From Serpula lacrymans var. lacrymans S7.9 (taxonomy: Eukaryota > Basidiomycota > Agaricomycetes > Boletales > Serpulaceae): a DNA stretch of 64,000 nt. How positions within the stretch are numbered: position 1 is the first letter of the stretch; every line of letters begins with the position of its first letter. The position numbers and the translations under genes were made by a program. The DNA lies in contig NW_006763296.1 of NCBI RefSeq assembly GCF_000218685.1, positions 362,715 through 426,714 on the forward strand, written 5' to 3'. This document shows positions 10,959 to 21,859 of the stretch, in pieces. The notes below the pieces were generated by a model, which worked only from the letters and a program-made list of their open reading frames with translations, had not been told where the DNA came from and did not search any database.

Positions 10959-11980
10959 ATGATACTCTCGAGAAGAGATAAAGTCCCAGCGTTCACAGCG
11001 AGACGTCTAACGAAAAGCACGTTCCTCATAACAGAATGGGATGATATATATTCCGAATATCCATTCATCTACGCGAAACTCGTACCGTCTACGAACACTA
11101 TACTTATCTTAGATACGGGGTGTGGAGGAACAACCAACAATCCCGACATCGACGTCAAGGATTTGCGAGAGTTTATCGAGACAGTCGGGGTGGCTGATAA
11201 TGATGGCGAACCTCTGAACGAAGGAGGGTGTATGAGATACGTCGTAGTGCAGAGTCATTGTCACTACGATCATATTTGTAGGTTCTGCCACTATTATTGA
11301 TACAGCTGCTCTGAATCATCACTGTAGTGGGCATGAAGTCGTTTGCAGCCGATTCCCAAATCCTTGCATCATCACATTCCCCGTCCTTTTTATCTCCAAA
11401 AAACTTTCCCGAGAACTCCCTTTGCAACGCTTTAGGTATTCACACACCATCTTACCCTTTCAGGCTCGTGCCTCATCTCCACCAAATTGTTTCTGGAGAC
11501 CAATCGAATGGTACTGGTACACCATTGGGAATACAGGTGTTGCATACGCCTGGTCATACTCCAGATGAACTTGCACTCTGGGATGACTCGGAGAAAATGT
11601 TGTATGTGGGAGATACTCTGTACGAGTACGACAACATAATATTCCCAAACGAAGGGTCCATCGTAACTTGGTTCTCCACCGTGGACTATCTCATTTCGTT
11701 CGTTCAATCTCATAGTGAGGCCTCTCGGGAATGTCCAGCAGCATTGGTGGATGTCAGAATTAACTGTGGTCACGCCACCGCGTGTGGGCCAGCTTTGGAA
11801 GTACTTCAGTTGACGAGGGATTTTATGATGGACGTCGTTTCAGGAAGAGAGAAGGTGCAGAGTAGAATAAGAAAGAGGGGTGCATGGACAGTACAATACA
11901 GGCAGAGTGGAGGCCGTCTTGCATTAACATGTCCTGAACAATTAGTGCTGGAGGCAAGAAACAAAATGTTGTCAGTATAA
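10959..11980 (+). CDS. Metallo-beta-lactamase-fold hydrolase
   Basis: Two exons, 10959-11277 and 11328-11980, giving 323 residues. The metal-binding signature of the superfamily is present: SHCHYDHI (HxHxDH, residues 100-105) at the exon junction, then LHTPGHTPDELAL, then YVGDTLYEYD with the bridging Asp, and NCGHATACG supplying the last His. Two zinc or iron ions normally bind here and activate water. The substrate cannot be told from sequence: glyoxalase II, lactonases and many uncharacterised fungal hydrolases share the fold. No signal peptide is visible, so it is probably cytosolic. It shares no intergenic operon-like link with MOCS2A; the gap is about 240 bases. Confidence 0.8.
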
Positions 11981-12037
11981 TGTGTATACACGTGGATTAA
12001 AAAGAATGTGATGGGTACTGACGAGCATGAAGCAACC

Positions 12038-13511
12038 TCATTTGCCTTGTAACATGTCTAGCTCTAGTCGAGCCAAGAAAGCATCGGCAGCATTCTGAGG
12101 CACGCTTCTAACTTTCTCCTTTCCTTTACCTTTCGGGGAGGGTATTGTGGCTTGCTTTTCTATCGAAGCGAAGGGATCGCTGGACGGTACTTTTGAGGTA
12201 TTTACCGATGATGGAATCCTTTGCTTGCCATCTGATTGAGAAGCGTCGATGGCGGGGGGGGCCTCATCTGCTACTTTCAATTTCCTCCTTTTTGCATCCA
12301 GCAATTTCCTTCTCTCTTCGATTTCCCTCTTCCGCTTCTCCATCGCTCGGCTTTGTACTCCAGTCTTACTACCACTTTCACCCTCACGCATCCCCTCCAC
12401 TTCACCAGGACGCAAGTTTGTAGCGCCCATCTCCTGCCTAGTCTTCTCCGTCTCCACGCGAGCTGATTTGAGCTCTTCCATTTGTTGTTTCCTGGTTTCT
12501 TCGTCGCCTGAAAACTGATAGAAACCAGCGCCTTTTGCTCGAACCTCGTTCGAGGCGTCGTAATGAACATTGAGAGGGTTATTAGCATCAGAAAAAGCTT
12601 CTTGGACGGCTTCTATGCGCTCAGCGGAAGGCTCGTAAACAGGGAAAAAATTGACGGGATTTCCTAAAATGTTGGATCAGCCAAAAGGGAAGATGTGAGT
12701 GAAACCTTAATATCTCACGTATGACGTCTCTGAATGATAAGCGACAATCAATGGAGGCTCAATAGGAGCAAAAATGATTGAACATACTCATCATCGTCAG
12801 GATTTAATTCGGCATTTTCAGAAGGAAGGAGATGACGGGGAATTTCTGAGCGACGCCCTGTACGAATACGGCCAAATTCATCTTCATATTCTATAATGGG
12901 ATCATCCTACATAATCGAGTTAGCAAAGAACTGCACCTCCAACAAACCAAGCATGACACTAACTGCATTCGATTGTGTAGGTATGGTCAATGATTCGTCT
13001 ACATCATCACTGTCAGATTCGTAAGAGTCCCCTAAATCCTTTTGATCAAACTAAAGAAGTGTAAGTATTACTCTAAACGAGAGGAGATTCTTTTACTCAC
13101 ATCAACGAGAAGTGCATCATATTGTTTATCGTTGAGACCACCGGACTTGCCCTTCCGTAGCTTATCGTATATCTTTGCTTTTCTTTCCAAGACTGCACGC
13201 GCTGATTCAACCGTTACTTTACTGATTTCCTCCAGCTCTATGTCACGCGTTGCACGAGTGTGAACACCTTTATTTGACCGTGCCCATACAGTGGGTTTCT
13301 AAAGACAATAATATATCAGCTAGATGAACAGAGTGAAGCTTAAGTAATGAAATGCCTTGTCCGGCCTTGCGAGGCCTCCAACTAATTCTGCAGCTTTTCC
13401 CGCAGCCTTGTTCTTCTTGAACTCTGCCTCATGTTTCGCTAATTCTGCTTTTAAATCAAAAAAAGAGCTTGCACTGACGCCTGACGCCTTAGCTTTGTTT
13501 GTAGGGGCCAT
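12038..13511 (-). CDS. CCDC174: CCDC174 homologue (DUF4078 nuclear protein)
   Basis: Six exons on the minus strand: 13356-13511, 13101-13298, 12964-13050, 12788-12906, 12719-12729, 12038-12663, giving 398 residues. The N-terminus (SFFDLKAELAKHEAEFKKNK) and KPTVWARSNKGVHTRATRDIE match the conserved start of CCDC174. DDPIIEYEDEFGRIRTGRR followed by FRDVIRNP-like and VNFFPVYEP segments form the DUF4078 region, and GAGFYQFSGDEETRKQQMEEL continues into a basic coiled coil. The animal protein is nuclear and associates with the exon-junction complex; the fungal role is inferred. Two oddities are sequence-supported: the first intron (13299-13355) has a GC donor (AAG|GCATTT), and exon 5 is only 11 bases. 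Both are required to keep the conserved frame. Confidence 0.85.
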
Positions 13512-14092
13512 TCGGGGATATATTGAGTAACCAACTGTAATCGTAATCCTGTCAGAACATAGCAAAGAAAGCTAATGAGAATTGATACCTTAAGGACTAT
13601 ATCCGAGGAAGACAAAAGCTTGCGGATTCCAGAGCCTCAAACGTGGACGTCATAAAATCAACTCACGTGATCTCATCGCGTATGACTCACGATACTATCA
13701 CTATCTAACGACGAGGACCAAATTTGAAGGGAAAAAATGTAGTTCTGATCAAGTTTCGACTCCTCTGACTAACTAATAGTCCTTATCATGCAGAGACAAG
13801 ATAGATATCATACACTGTGCGGTGACAGTCATACAATGAACAGAGCTGTCTACATATGATTGTACATAAATTTTACACTCTCCATCGATCTGAAGGCAAG
13901 TTGACTAAGGTGTGTCAGGTCCAATGTAACAGATAAAGCCTAATTGATAGATTCGTTTCCGAGGAAGATGTGAATGAGTGCGTAATAACAATATGAGCGA
14001 CGAGAATCGTATGATGTAGTGGCGACAACGGAACGATCGTTACATGGACACATCTACTTGATTTTCGCAAACCTTTGTGACCCATCATCAGT
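13512..14092. other. Intergenic region between minus-strand genes
   Basis: About 580 bases upstream of the CCDC174 homologue and downstream of sds22. I see AT-rich promoter-like sequence and no ORF, RNA gene or repeat. Confidence 0.35.
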
Positions 14093-15549
14093 TTATTTTA
14101 TGCAGTATCGGAGAAGAAAGACAGACGTTGCATCAATTTGTGTCAACTGGGGTAAAGCGAGCATTATCTTGCGCCTATAGTTCGCACCTTCAGCTTCTTG
14201 GCAAGGGTTTGCTTCTAGGTATATCGTTTCGAGAGTGGAAATAGATTTGAGCTGCTGCTCTAGACCTTGAAGGTTAGGTATCTTGTTGCCGTTCAGCTAA
14301 TAACCAAGTCAGATGCTAGTCACTAATGAAGGAGGAGTTGATATCGGGATCCGTACCCATAACTCCTCGAGGACACTCAGGTGAGATATATTCTCGATTT
14401 TTGGAACGAAATTGTTCCCCAAATCTAAGGTTTTGATTTTTTTCTACATGCATACGCATACTCAAATTCCGATAACGATATATATGCGCAAGTGGTTAAC
14501 TTACATTATGTTCCAGGCCTTCTAGCTTTTCTACTCCATTGTGGCTTAAGTATAATTCTTCAAGGTCTTCGAGTCCTTCGAGTCCCTCTATCTTTGTGAT
14601 ACGATTGGATTGTAATGATAAAATTTTGAGACGCTTGAGATTTCCGAGGTTCTAGCACACATATTTAGTGATTGCAGAATACGGAAACAAAATAAGGATA
14701 CTGACCTCAAGCTTCACTAGCTTGTTCTTCCCAAGCCATAATTCTTCAAGGTTAACTAGTGTATCGAGATTCTCAATTGTCTGTGCGCAGTAATTTAAGG
14801 ACAAACTCCAAATGATACTTTAGCTAGCATACCCTTATTTTGTTTCCGCCTAATTCAAGGCTTCTCAGCGTGGCCCCTATCGACTGCAGACCAGTTATCT
14901 TGGATATTCGATTTTGAACAAAATAAACGGTTTGGAGAGAACGAAGGTAAGAAAGAGTGTCTGGGACGCTTCGGAGAAGATTGAAAGAAAGATCAAGAGT
15001 TCTAGGGACCAATGGACATGAATTCCAGTATTATGAACGAGTAACGTGACAAACATACGTGAGGTCGGATAGCTTATTCAGAGCATCTCCAACTTCCTTG
15101 ATTTTATTATCATATAAGTCGAGTTCCTCGAGCTTAGTGAATAAACTAAAGACTTCGGGGTCCAACTGTGATATTGCATTCTGCCGCAGAGAAAGCCTCT
15201 TCAGGTGAAGAGCAAATCGCTCTAATCGGAGATTATTCAAAGAACTCAAACGTGCATGAATGAGTTCGAGTTCCTGCCACACAATCCGCCAAATAATGAG
15301 CCTTGATATCAAGGATGGTCGGGGGTAAGTGGAGATCAGGATATATACCTCAGTGTCATCTGGATAATCTTCTAGAAAATCACTGTTGTCTTCCTGACCC
15401 TCTTCTTCTGGAGACTCGTCCGTGTCTTCATGAATTCGATCTACAGTGTTCGTGTCGTTGCCAGTGGGCGGTAGCGCGACTCGCGCAGTGGGCCTGCCGT
15501 ACATCTCAGGGAAACAATTTGAGCAGGGAAGCGCCGACTGCGCCGGCAT
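14093..15549 (-). CDS. sds22: Leucine-rich-repeat regulator of protein phosphatase 1 (sds22/PPP1R7)
   Basis: Seven coding exons on the minus strand: 15349-15549, 15059-15273, 14833-15001, 14706-14780, 14505-14651, 14357-14443, 14093-14296, giving 365 residues. About eleven 22-residue leucine-rich repeats of the sds22 type follow each other (LEELDLYDNKIKEV, LRSLELGGNKIRTIE, LEELWLGKNKLVKLE, LKILSLQSNRITKIEGL, LEELYLSHNGVEKLEGL). A LRR-cap with LETIYLEANPCQ and LPQLTQIDATSV ends the protein. Sds22 binds the PP1 catalytic subunit and directs its activity in the nucleus and in mitosis. The acidic N-terminus (EDTDESPEEEGQED) precedes the repeats. Several exons end at repeat borders. Start at 15549 follows a probable 5' UTR intron; MYG at 15504 is an alternative start. 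Confidence 0.9.
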
Positions 15550-15550
15550 A

Positions 15551-15601
15551 CTGTAATGACTCAACCGCCACTTGTAGTGAACCACGTTGTTACTTACTCA
15601 C
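15551..15601 (-). promoter_or_regulatory. Probable 5' UTR intron of sds22
   Basis: On the minus strand this 51-base block starts GTGAGT and ends TTACAG directly before the ATG at 15549. Joining it to the upstream ATG at 15656 does not keep frame, so the upstream exon is best read as untranslated. Confidence 0.5.
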
Positions 15602-15656
15602 GCCAGTTTCTATTACCCGCTCGCGCCACATTCCTTATTCTCTCAAGCCGAGTCAT

Positions 15657-15953
15657 AATCTGACAGTCACTACTTTATAGTCATTCATTGCCTTCCTGTT
15701 TAGACTTGGGTCACTCTCATTTTTGTATATAAAGGACTTGTATGTTTTAGACAAGCCCCAGTTGATTCCGAATACATCAGTAGACTTTACACTGTGATTC
15801 AGATTGACTTGAGAGCTCTCTCATCCTCCCATCTACTTCTTGTGATGTTCCGGGTGCCCATTACATCTTTTTTCACAAACCATTGTCTATCCCTCCCCCC
15901 ACTCTTTGTCACAACAGGACCTTGACTTGATCAACCAAGACCATCCTGTTCAT
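15657..15953. other. Flank between sds22 and the repeat island
   Basis: It contains a TATATAAAGG element near 15727 and pyrimidine-rich sequence, possibly part of the repeat island or of the sds22 promoter. No gene is visible. Confidence 0.3.
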
Positions 15954-16505
15954 TGTCATGCACCAAAGTTGATTGGTAACATGGACAGGTGTCAATAACG
16001 AAGTGAATATTCAAAAGACTCATCTCTGCGCCACACAGGCACAGTGCCATGTGGAATAGTATTTAATATTGTCTTTTTTGAACTTGTGGCTGATCAGCAC
16101 CCGCCCTATTAGGCAATCAAGTTGCGCTCACCTTTGCTTTCCATTCAGTACTTTCTGCATTTCAGCATTTTGGCAATTTTTTGCATCGCCACTGGCTACA
16201 AATTGCATTGTGCCCTCGCTTTCATTGTTTCCCTTACTCCCCTTCCTTTTCCTAGCCGCAGTATGGGCCCTTTACTGTCTTTTTTATTCTCACCAGACGG
16301 CCGTTTCTGGATCCCCATCTTAATCCACTTTTTTGTCACCTCTTCGCTCCTCCTACTCATCTTACTTGCCCCTCCACCACACCTAATGTCACCGCTCTCC
16401 ATTTGCTTCTGTTGCTGATCCGTTGACCACCACGTGCTACTGCTAATATCAGCAAAGCCCCAGCGGCCTGTCCAAATTGGGCAACAGGTCCATCTTCATA
16501 ACGTC

Positions 16506-16661
16506 GATCTTCCATCATATACTATCAAATCATTGGTCACTCGTCTTGCCTGGCTGGAATGCGGGTGGGTAGTTTTTGAGTTGGATCTTCCATCATATAC
16601 TATCAAATCATTGGTCACTCGTCTTGCCTGGCTGGAATGTGGGTGGGTAGTTTTTGAGTTG
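16506..16661 (+). repeat. Two 78-bp tandem units within copy A
   Basis: GATCTTCCATCATATACTAT... is repeated immediately (16506-16583 and 16584-16661) with a single visible difference. Copy B has only one unit, so the duplication is specific to copy A. Confidence 0.85.
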
Positions 16662-17161
16662 GAAAAGGTCCACCCTCTTGCGTTGCCCATGTAAATTGCT
16701 GTCCCATTCACTTGGGTACATTTATCCTTTGTCTATCGTCTTCGCTACAGCTACACTTACCACACACTGCCTGGGATAAATCTGTTCCAAATTGGAACTA
16801 CTCCTCTCCCTCCCTTGTTTGACCAGGTGGTCCAATACAACCAGACCATTGGTAAGGCCATGGAACCGTCAGATTTGGACTAGGTGGTGAACCAGTGGCT
16901 CCAGTTCCTTTTTTTTCAGCAGAACATTCATTTGTAGTGCAATTATTCTTGATTTTTGAATCATTTTTATGGACACATACTTTTTTAGAATGCCTGACTG
17001 ACAACAAGGGAACTGTGTTGATACTGATGATATTTTTGCCTTGTCTTTTTTTGCATATTCCTATGACATTATGATTTTCTTGTTTTTATTATTATTATTG
17101 GACTTTATTTTATGGCTGTACAAACCTGTGACATTACATACACAGGATTTGTTGTTCTATC

Positions 17162-17585
17162 CCTTTTGTTACGATCTCTATTGGACATTTAAGGACTACT
17201 CATTTCTTTTTACTCATTGGTTATACCATCGGACCGATGACTCATTTCCTTCACGTACACTTCCGTTCCTCTCACATTCGCAGTACCTATTATAGTACTT
17301 AGTCCTCAATGGACGGACCTGCCCTAGATAGGACCTAACTTCTATCACCGATTCCTTTCCATTATAAATACCATGTAACAGCAGTAGTATTCTCCAATAC
17401 AATTCTACGCAGTTTACGCTCACAAAGCTAGACTCCTAAGATCAGACTTCTACTCAGAAGAAGACCAACTCTCGTTGGAAGAACTCTACTCAGAACTATG
17501 TTCTTGAACTTGTCTTCGGATAAGTCTCTTTACAAACCTCAACGAACCCTCAGACTTTGTTAAGCACTTTATGCATAACACCTTT
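17162..17585. mobile_element. Solo LTR with 5-bp target site duplication
   Basis: A 414-bp segment (17167-17580) begins TGTTACGATC and ends TGCATAACA, so its ends form the TGTTA/TAACA inverted pair of LTR retrotransposons. CCTTT directly flanks it on both sides (17162-17166 and 17581-17585). The same position in copy B (near 18925) lacks the segment. A TATAAATA element lies near 17364. The simplest reading is an LTR retroelement insertion into copy A followed by LTR-LTR recombination. The family (gypsy or copia) cannot be decided without internal sequence. Confidence 0.85.
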
Positions 17586-17851
17586 CCCCCCCTTATTTTG
17601 ACAATCTTATCCTGTACTACCTACACAGGATTTGTCAGTGTATATTCCTTCCTTCACATTCTTTCTTATTCTTTTTGCATAGTTATACTGTGCATAGCCT
17701 CCCTTTCTTTTACTATATAAACCCCTGTATTATACCTTGTAAAAACAAGAAATCCAATTCAGATTTGTCCTCTAATCTCAAGTCCACTTCCTACTGCTAT
17801 TTGTGATCCAGTGTGGTCACAACACTTTCCACTGCTACCACTGTTAACCGC

Positions 17852-19208
17852 TGTCATACACCAAAGTTGATTGGTAGCATGGACAGGTGTCAATAACAAA
17901 GCGAATATTCAAAAAGACTCGCCTTTGCGCCACACAGGCACAGTGCCACGTGGAATAGCAATCCAGTCACGCTCACCTTTGCTTTCCATTCGGTACTTTC
18001 CGCATTTCGGCATTTCGGCAAATTTTCGCGTCACCACTGGCTACACATTGCATTGCGCCCGCACTTTTGTCGTTTCCCTTACTCCCCTTCCTTTGCCTAG
18101 CCCCACCATGGGCCCCTTCCTCTCTTTTTTATTCTCACCTGATGGTTGTTTCTGGATCCCCATTCTAATCCACCTTTCCGTCACCTCCACCCTCCTCCTC
18201 CTCAACTTATTTGCACCCCCACCATTTCTGATGTCACCACTTCCTATCCGCTTCCGTCGTCGATCCGTCAACTACCACATGCCACTGCTGATATCAGCAA
18301 AGCCCCAGCGGCCGGTCCAAATAGGGCAACAGGTCCATCTTCATGACGTCGATCTGCCATCATATACTATCAAAACATCGGTCGCTCATCTTGCCTGGTT
18401 GGAGCGTGGGTGGGTAGTTTTTGAGCTGGAGAAGGTTCATCCCCTTGCATCGCCCATGTTCATCGCTGTCCCATTCACTTGGATACACTTATCTTTTGTC
18501 CATCGTCTTCGCTACAGCTACACCTACCACACGCTGCCTGGGACTCACTTGTTCCAAATTGGGACTACTCCTCTCCCTCCCTCGTTTGATCAGGTGGTCC
18601 AACACAACCAGTCTATTGGTAAGGCCATGGAACTGTCGGATTTGGACTAGGTGGTGGACTGGTGTCTCCAGTTTCTTTTTTTTCAGCGGGACATTCATTT
18701 ACAGTGCAATTATTTTTGATTTTGAATCATTTTTATGGACACATATTTTTTAGAATGCCTGACTGACAATAAAGGAACTGTGTTGATACTGATAGTGTTT
18801 TGCCTTGCCCTTTTTTTACTGCATCTTCCCATGACATCATGATTTTCCTGCTCTCTTTTTGCTATTGGACTTTACTTTATGGCTGTACAAACCTGTGACA
18901 TTACTTACACAGCATTCATTGTTCTATCTCTTTCTTTTCCTTATTTTGACGATCTTATCCTGTACTACCTACGCAGGATTTGTCAGCATACATTCCTTCC
19001 TTCATATTCTTTCTCATTCTTTTTGCACAGCTATACTGTGCATAGCCTACTTTTCTTTCACTATATAAACCCCTGTATTTTACCTTGTAAAAAAAAAACA
19101 AGAACTCGAATCCAGACTTCTTCTCTACTCTCAAGTTCACTACTCTGCTACTTGTGATCCAGTGTGGTCACAACACTTCCCACTTCTACCATTGTTAACT
19201 GCTGTCAT
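17852..19208 (+). repeat. LTR-like repeat, copy B
   Basis: Copy B starts TGTCATACACCAAAG immediately at the end of copy A and is about 1.36 kb. It contains one 259-codon open frame (17871-18650) without recognisable domain content; the matching frame in copy A is broken, so it is probably not a gene. It carries the same TATATAA motif (19062-19068) followed by the GTGATCCAGTGTGGTCACAA block. It runs into the first of two ~450-bp direct repeats that flank the copia fragment. Confidence 0.65.
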
Positions 19209-19618
19209 CATCACTCGTCACTTTTGAAAGTGATTGTCATCCCCTTCGATTAGAGTCCTTCTGAGCACTACAATTTGTGCGTCAGGAGCCTGCTATCACT
19301 GGGAACCTCGTCACCTTGTCATCCTCGTCATTCTCAAACCTACCTTGTGCTACAATTAGCAAGGTAGTGCTCGTCTATACTCGCCACAAAGCCCCTATCC
19401 TTCTATAAATTCAACTATCCCTCCTCCTCAAAACCCACACTCATACACCTCTGGGTTTTACTTTGAAGGATCTTTATATGTACCACCCCACGAACAACCA
19501 GACCACTCCACTGTTCTAGGAGGCAAAGCCCATAAACAAGTTCCGTGGAATCTGGGAGGATTGTGTGTTAGTTTGTTTTTGTGTGTGGTTTTCTAACTGC
19601 AGTTCTCATCATCGACAA
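19167..19618 (+). repeat. Direct repeat X1, left of the copia fragment
   Basis: About 452 bp, closely similar to 22212-22662 in the same orientation. It includes TGTTAACTGCTGTCATC near its start and TTCTAACTGCAGTTCTCATC near its end; the partner has CTAACA there, so the block has LTR-like TGTTA...TAACA edges. Similarity continues on both sides of these edges, which a simple LTR would not show. Confidence 0.65.
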
Positions 19619-19620
19619 CG

Positions 19621-21852
19621 CCTTTTGAGGCGGCACATGGTGCCAAACCCGATCTTGCCGGACTACACAAATGGGGCTGCAAAGTGCTCATACACAACTC
19701 ACCCGGCTCGAAGCTCGAGAGCTGAGCCAGGATAGGTTATTGGGTTGGTTTCGATACTGAAAGCCTTGGACATCGTATTTACTGGCCTGAAAAGTGTTCA
19801 GTCACTGTTGAGCGCTCAGTACATTTTAATGTGGCAAACACACCCCTGATTAATGACGACGACACCCCCTTTGGTCTTGAGGGGGAGGGTGAGGCTACAG
19901 AGCACATACAAGCGCTCAAAGGACATGAGCTCATCAACATAGACATACCTGACATGGGTGACGATGCACCTCATAATGCACCTGGCCCCATTGATCCGCC
20001 TAATCCCCAAAATGACCCACATCCTGCACAACCCCCTCCGGTTCTTCCACAAATAGCCCCTCGTCGCAGCACACACCTTCGTCAGCCGACCCAATACATC
20101 TGTGATTTACTACAGGGAGAAGGATCAATAACCGGTACCAATCACATACAAGCCTTACCAAAAGGAATGCAAAAACCCACTAATGATGAGGTGCACGAAC
20201 AGGCAGAAGACGAGATTGCAGATGAAGAATTGAGAGAATTGGCAACTAATGTGGCTATGATAGCTCACATGGTGAATCTTGATGGTGTCGAACCGAGGAA
20301 TGTTGAAGAAGCCAAGAAATGTCCTGATTGGGACAAATGGAAAGATGCAATCAGCGAAGAATTAGACAGGCTTTGGATGGCAAAAACGTGGACTTACATT
20401 GATAAACCTAAAGATGCAAATATCGTAGGGAGCAAGTGGGTGTTCAAAGTTAAGAAGAACGCTGCTGGAGGAATCAATAAGTATAAAGCCAGACTCGTTG
20501 CACAGGGCTTTAGTCAAGTCGAAGGAGTCGACTATTTCGACACTTTTGCACCTGTCGCAAAAATGGCCTCATTGCGTATCATACTAGCAACAGCCGCACA
20601 ACATGACTGGGAGATCCATCAGATGGATGTAAAAAGTGCTTACCTAAATGGTGAGTTCAATGACAACGAAGTCATCTACATGCGACAACCTCCCAGCTAT
20701 GTCATGCCTGGCAAAGAATCCCAGGTCCTTCGCCTCAATAAGACACTATACGGTCTCAAACAGGTGGGACAATGCTGGTACCAGACACTCTGCGACAAGC
20801 TGAAAATGATTGGTCTCACACAATGTGAATCAGACCATGCTGTCTTTCACCAACAAAAAGGGAACGAACTCACCATACTGGCAGTTCACGTTGACGACAT
20901 GACACTGATAGCACCAACAATGGTCCACATGCGAGTCCTGAAACGCAAGCTAGAAAAACTATTTGAAGTTAGCGATCTTGGAGAATTACACTGGATGCTC
21001 GGAATTGAGATTAAGAGGAATCAACACACCCGAACGATCCAGCTCTCCCAACGATCCTATCTTGATGCAATCCTCCAAAGGTTTTATCTTGAAGATGCAA
21101 AGCCTTTGTCCATACCGATGGTTGCAAACAGCTACCTGACAAAGGAGCAAGCACCAAAAACGCCAGAAGAATACTCTGAAATGCGAGATGTCCCCTACAG
21201 AGAAGCAGTCAGATCTCTAATGTATGCAGCCATTGCCACTTGACCGGATATCTCACACACTGTCGCCATAGCCTCCAAGTTCGTTGAGAACGCGGGTAAA
21301 GCCCACTGGGAGGCTGTTAAAAGGATAATCAGATACCTCAAAGGGACGCGTGAGCTGTGGTTGTCATTTGGACCAGAAAAGAGCGAACTTACTGGATATT
21401 GCGATGCCGATGGAAGCATAAGTGAAAACCGTCGTGCAATTTCAGGTTACGCTATTATGCTAAATGGTGGGGCCGTTTCATGGTTTTCAAAACAGCAAGA
21501 ACTCGTTGCACTCTCAACCACCGAAGCGGAGTACGTTGCAGCCACCCACGCAACAAAAGAGTTGCTATGGATCAGAATGTTGATGGGCGAGATTTTTGGA
21601 AACGACTCACCAACACCAGTTCTCTTCTGCGACAATCAGTCCGCCATTGCTCTGTCAAAAGATAACCAATACCACGCTAGGACCAAACATATTGATATTT
21701 GATTACATTTTATTCGCCACACTATCAGAGAAGGGAAAATAGAAATTATCTATTGTCCGACGGACGATATGATAGCTGATACGCTCACCAAAGCTTTACC
21801 ATCCTCAAAGGCCAAACATTTTGCCAGTGCTTTGGGACTTCGTATGGCTTGA
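19621..21852 (+). pseudogene. Copia pol remnant (integrase tail, reverse transcriptase, RNase H)
   Basis: One frame covers 2.2 kb and ends at the TGA at 21850-21852. Before that it is stopped only by TGA at 19723, 21241 and 21700, with no indel. The start is the integrase C-terminal region (HGAKPDL, HRIYWP). Reverse transcriptase RVT_2 motifs follow: KARLVAQGFSQ, FAPVAKMASLR, QMDVKSAYLNGE, the catalytic VHVDDM, and LGIEIKR. RNase H-like motifs follow: GYCDADG, STTEAEYVA, LFCDNQSAIALSK and ARTKHID. At each internal TGA the family normally has arginine (for example the residue before PDIS and the one after KHIDI), so CGA-to-TGA change fits. It is not functional as it stands. Confidence 0.88.
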
Positions 21853-21859
21853 GGGGGAG
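21851..21859 (+). other. Polypurine tract of the copia element
   Basis: GAGGGGGAG overlaps the pol stop codon and directly precedes the TGTTGG start of the 3' LTR, the usual arrangement for plus-strand priming in copia elements. Confidence 0.8.

Larger units (their letters stand above)
15954..17857 (+). repeat. LTR-like repeat, copy A (interrupted by a solo LTR)
   Basis: Copy A begins TGTCATGCACCAAAG and runs to TTAACCGCTGTCAT, where copy B starts head to tail. It matches copy B along nearly its whole length once the 414-bp solo LTR is removed. Long stretches resemble coding text (for example a frame with HHAPLLISAKPQRPVQIGQQ in the inverted copy), but frames are not conserved between copies. 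The 3' part has TATATAA (17714-17720) followed by about 100 bases to a GTGATCCAGTGTGGTCACAA block, an LTR-like promoter arrangement. It carries an in-frame 78-base tandem duplication. No transposase or reverse transcriptase is encoded. I do not recognise the family. Confidence 0.65.

Noticed and set aside
15602..15656. An upstream coding exon for sds22 starting at the ATG at 15656
   Set aside because: The GTGAGT donor leaves phase 1 and the next exon would then be read out of frame, so it is better treated as untranslated.
17871..18650. A 259-codon open frame in repeat copy B
   Set aside because: The same region in copies A and C is broken or in other frames, and there is no recognisable domain.
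19192..19605. X1 and X2 as the LTR pair of the copia element
   Set aside because: They lie outside the element's own polypurine tract and 3' LTR, and their similarity continues past the LTR-like edges.
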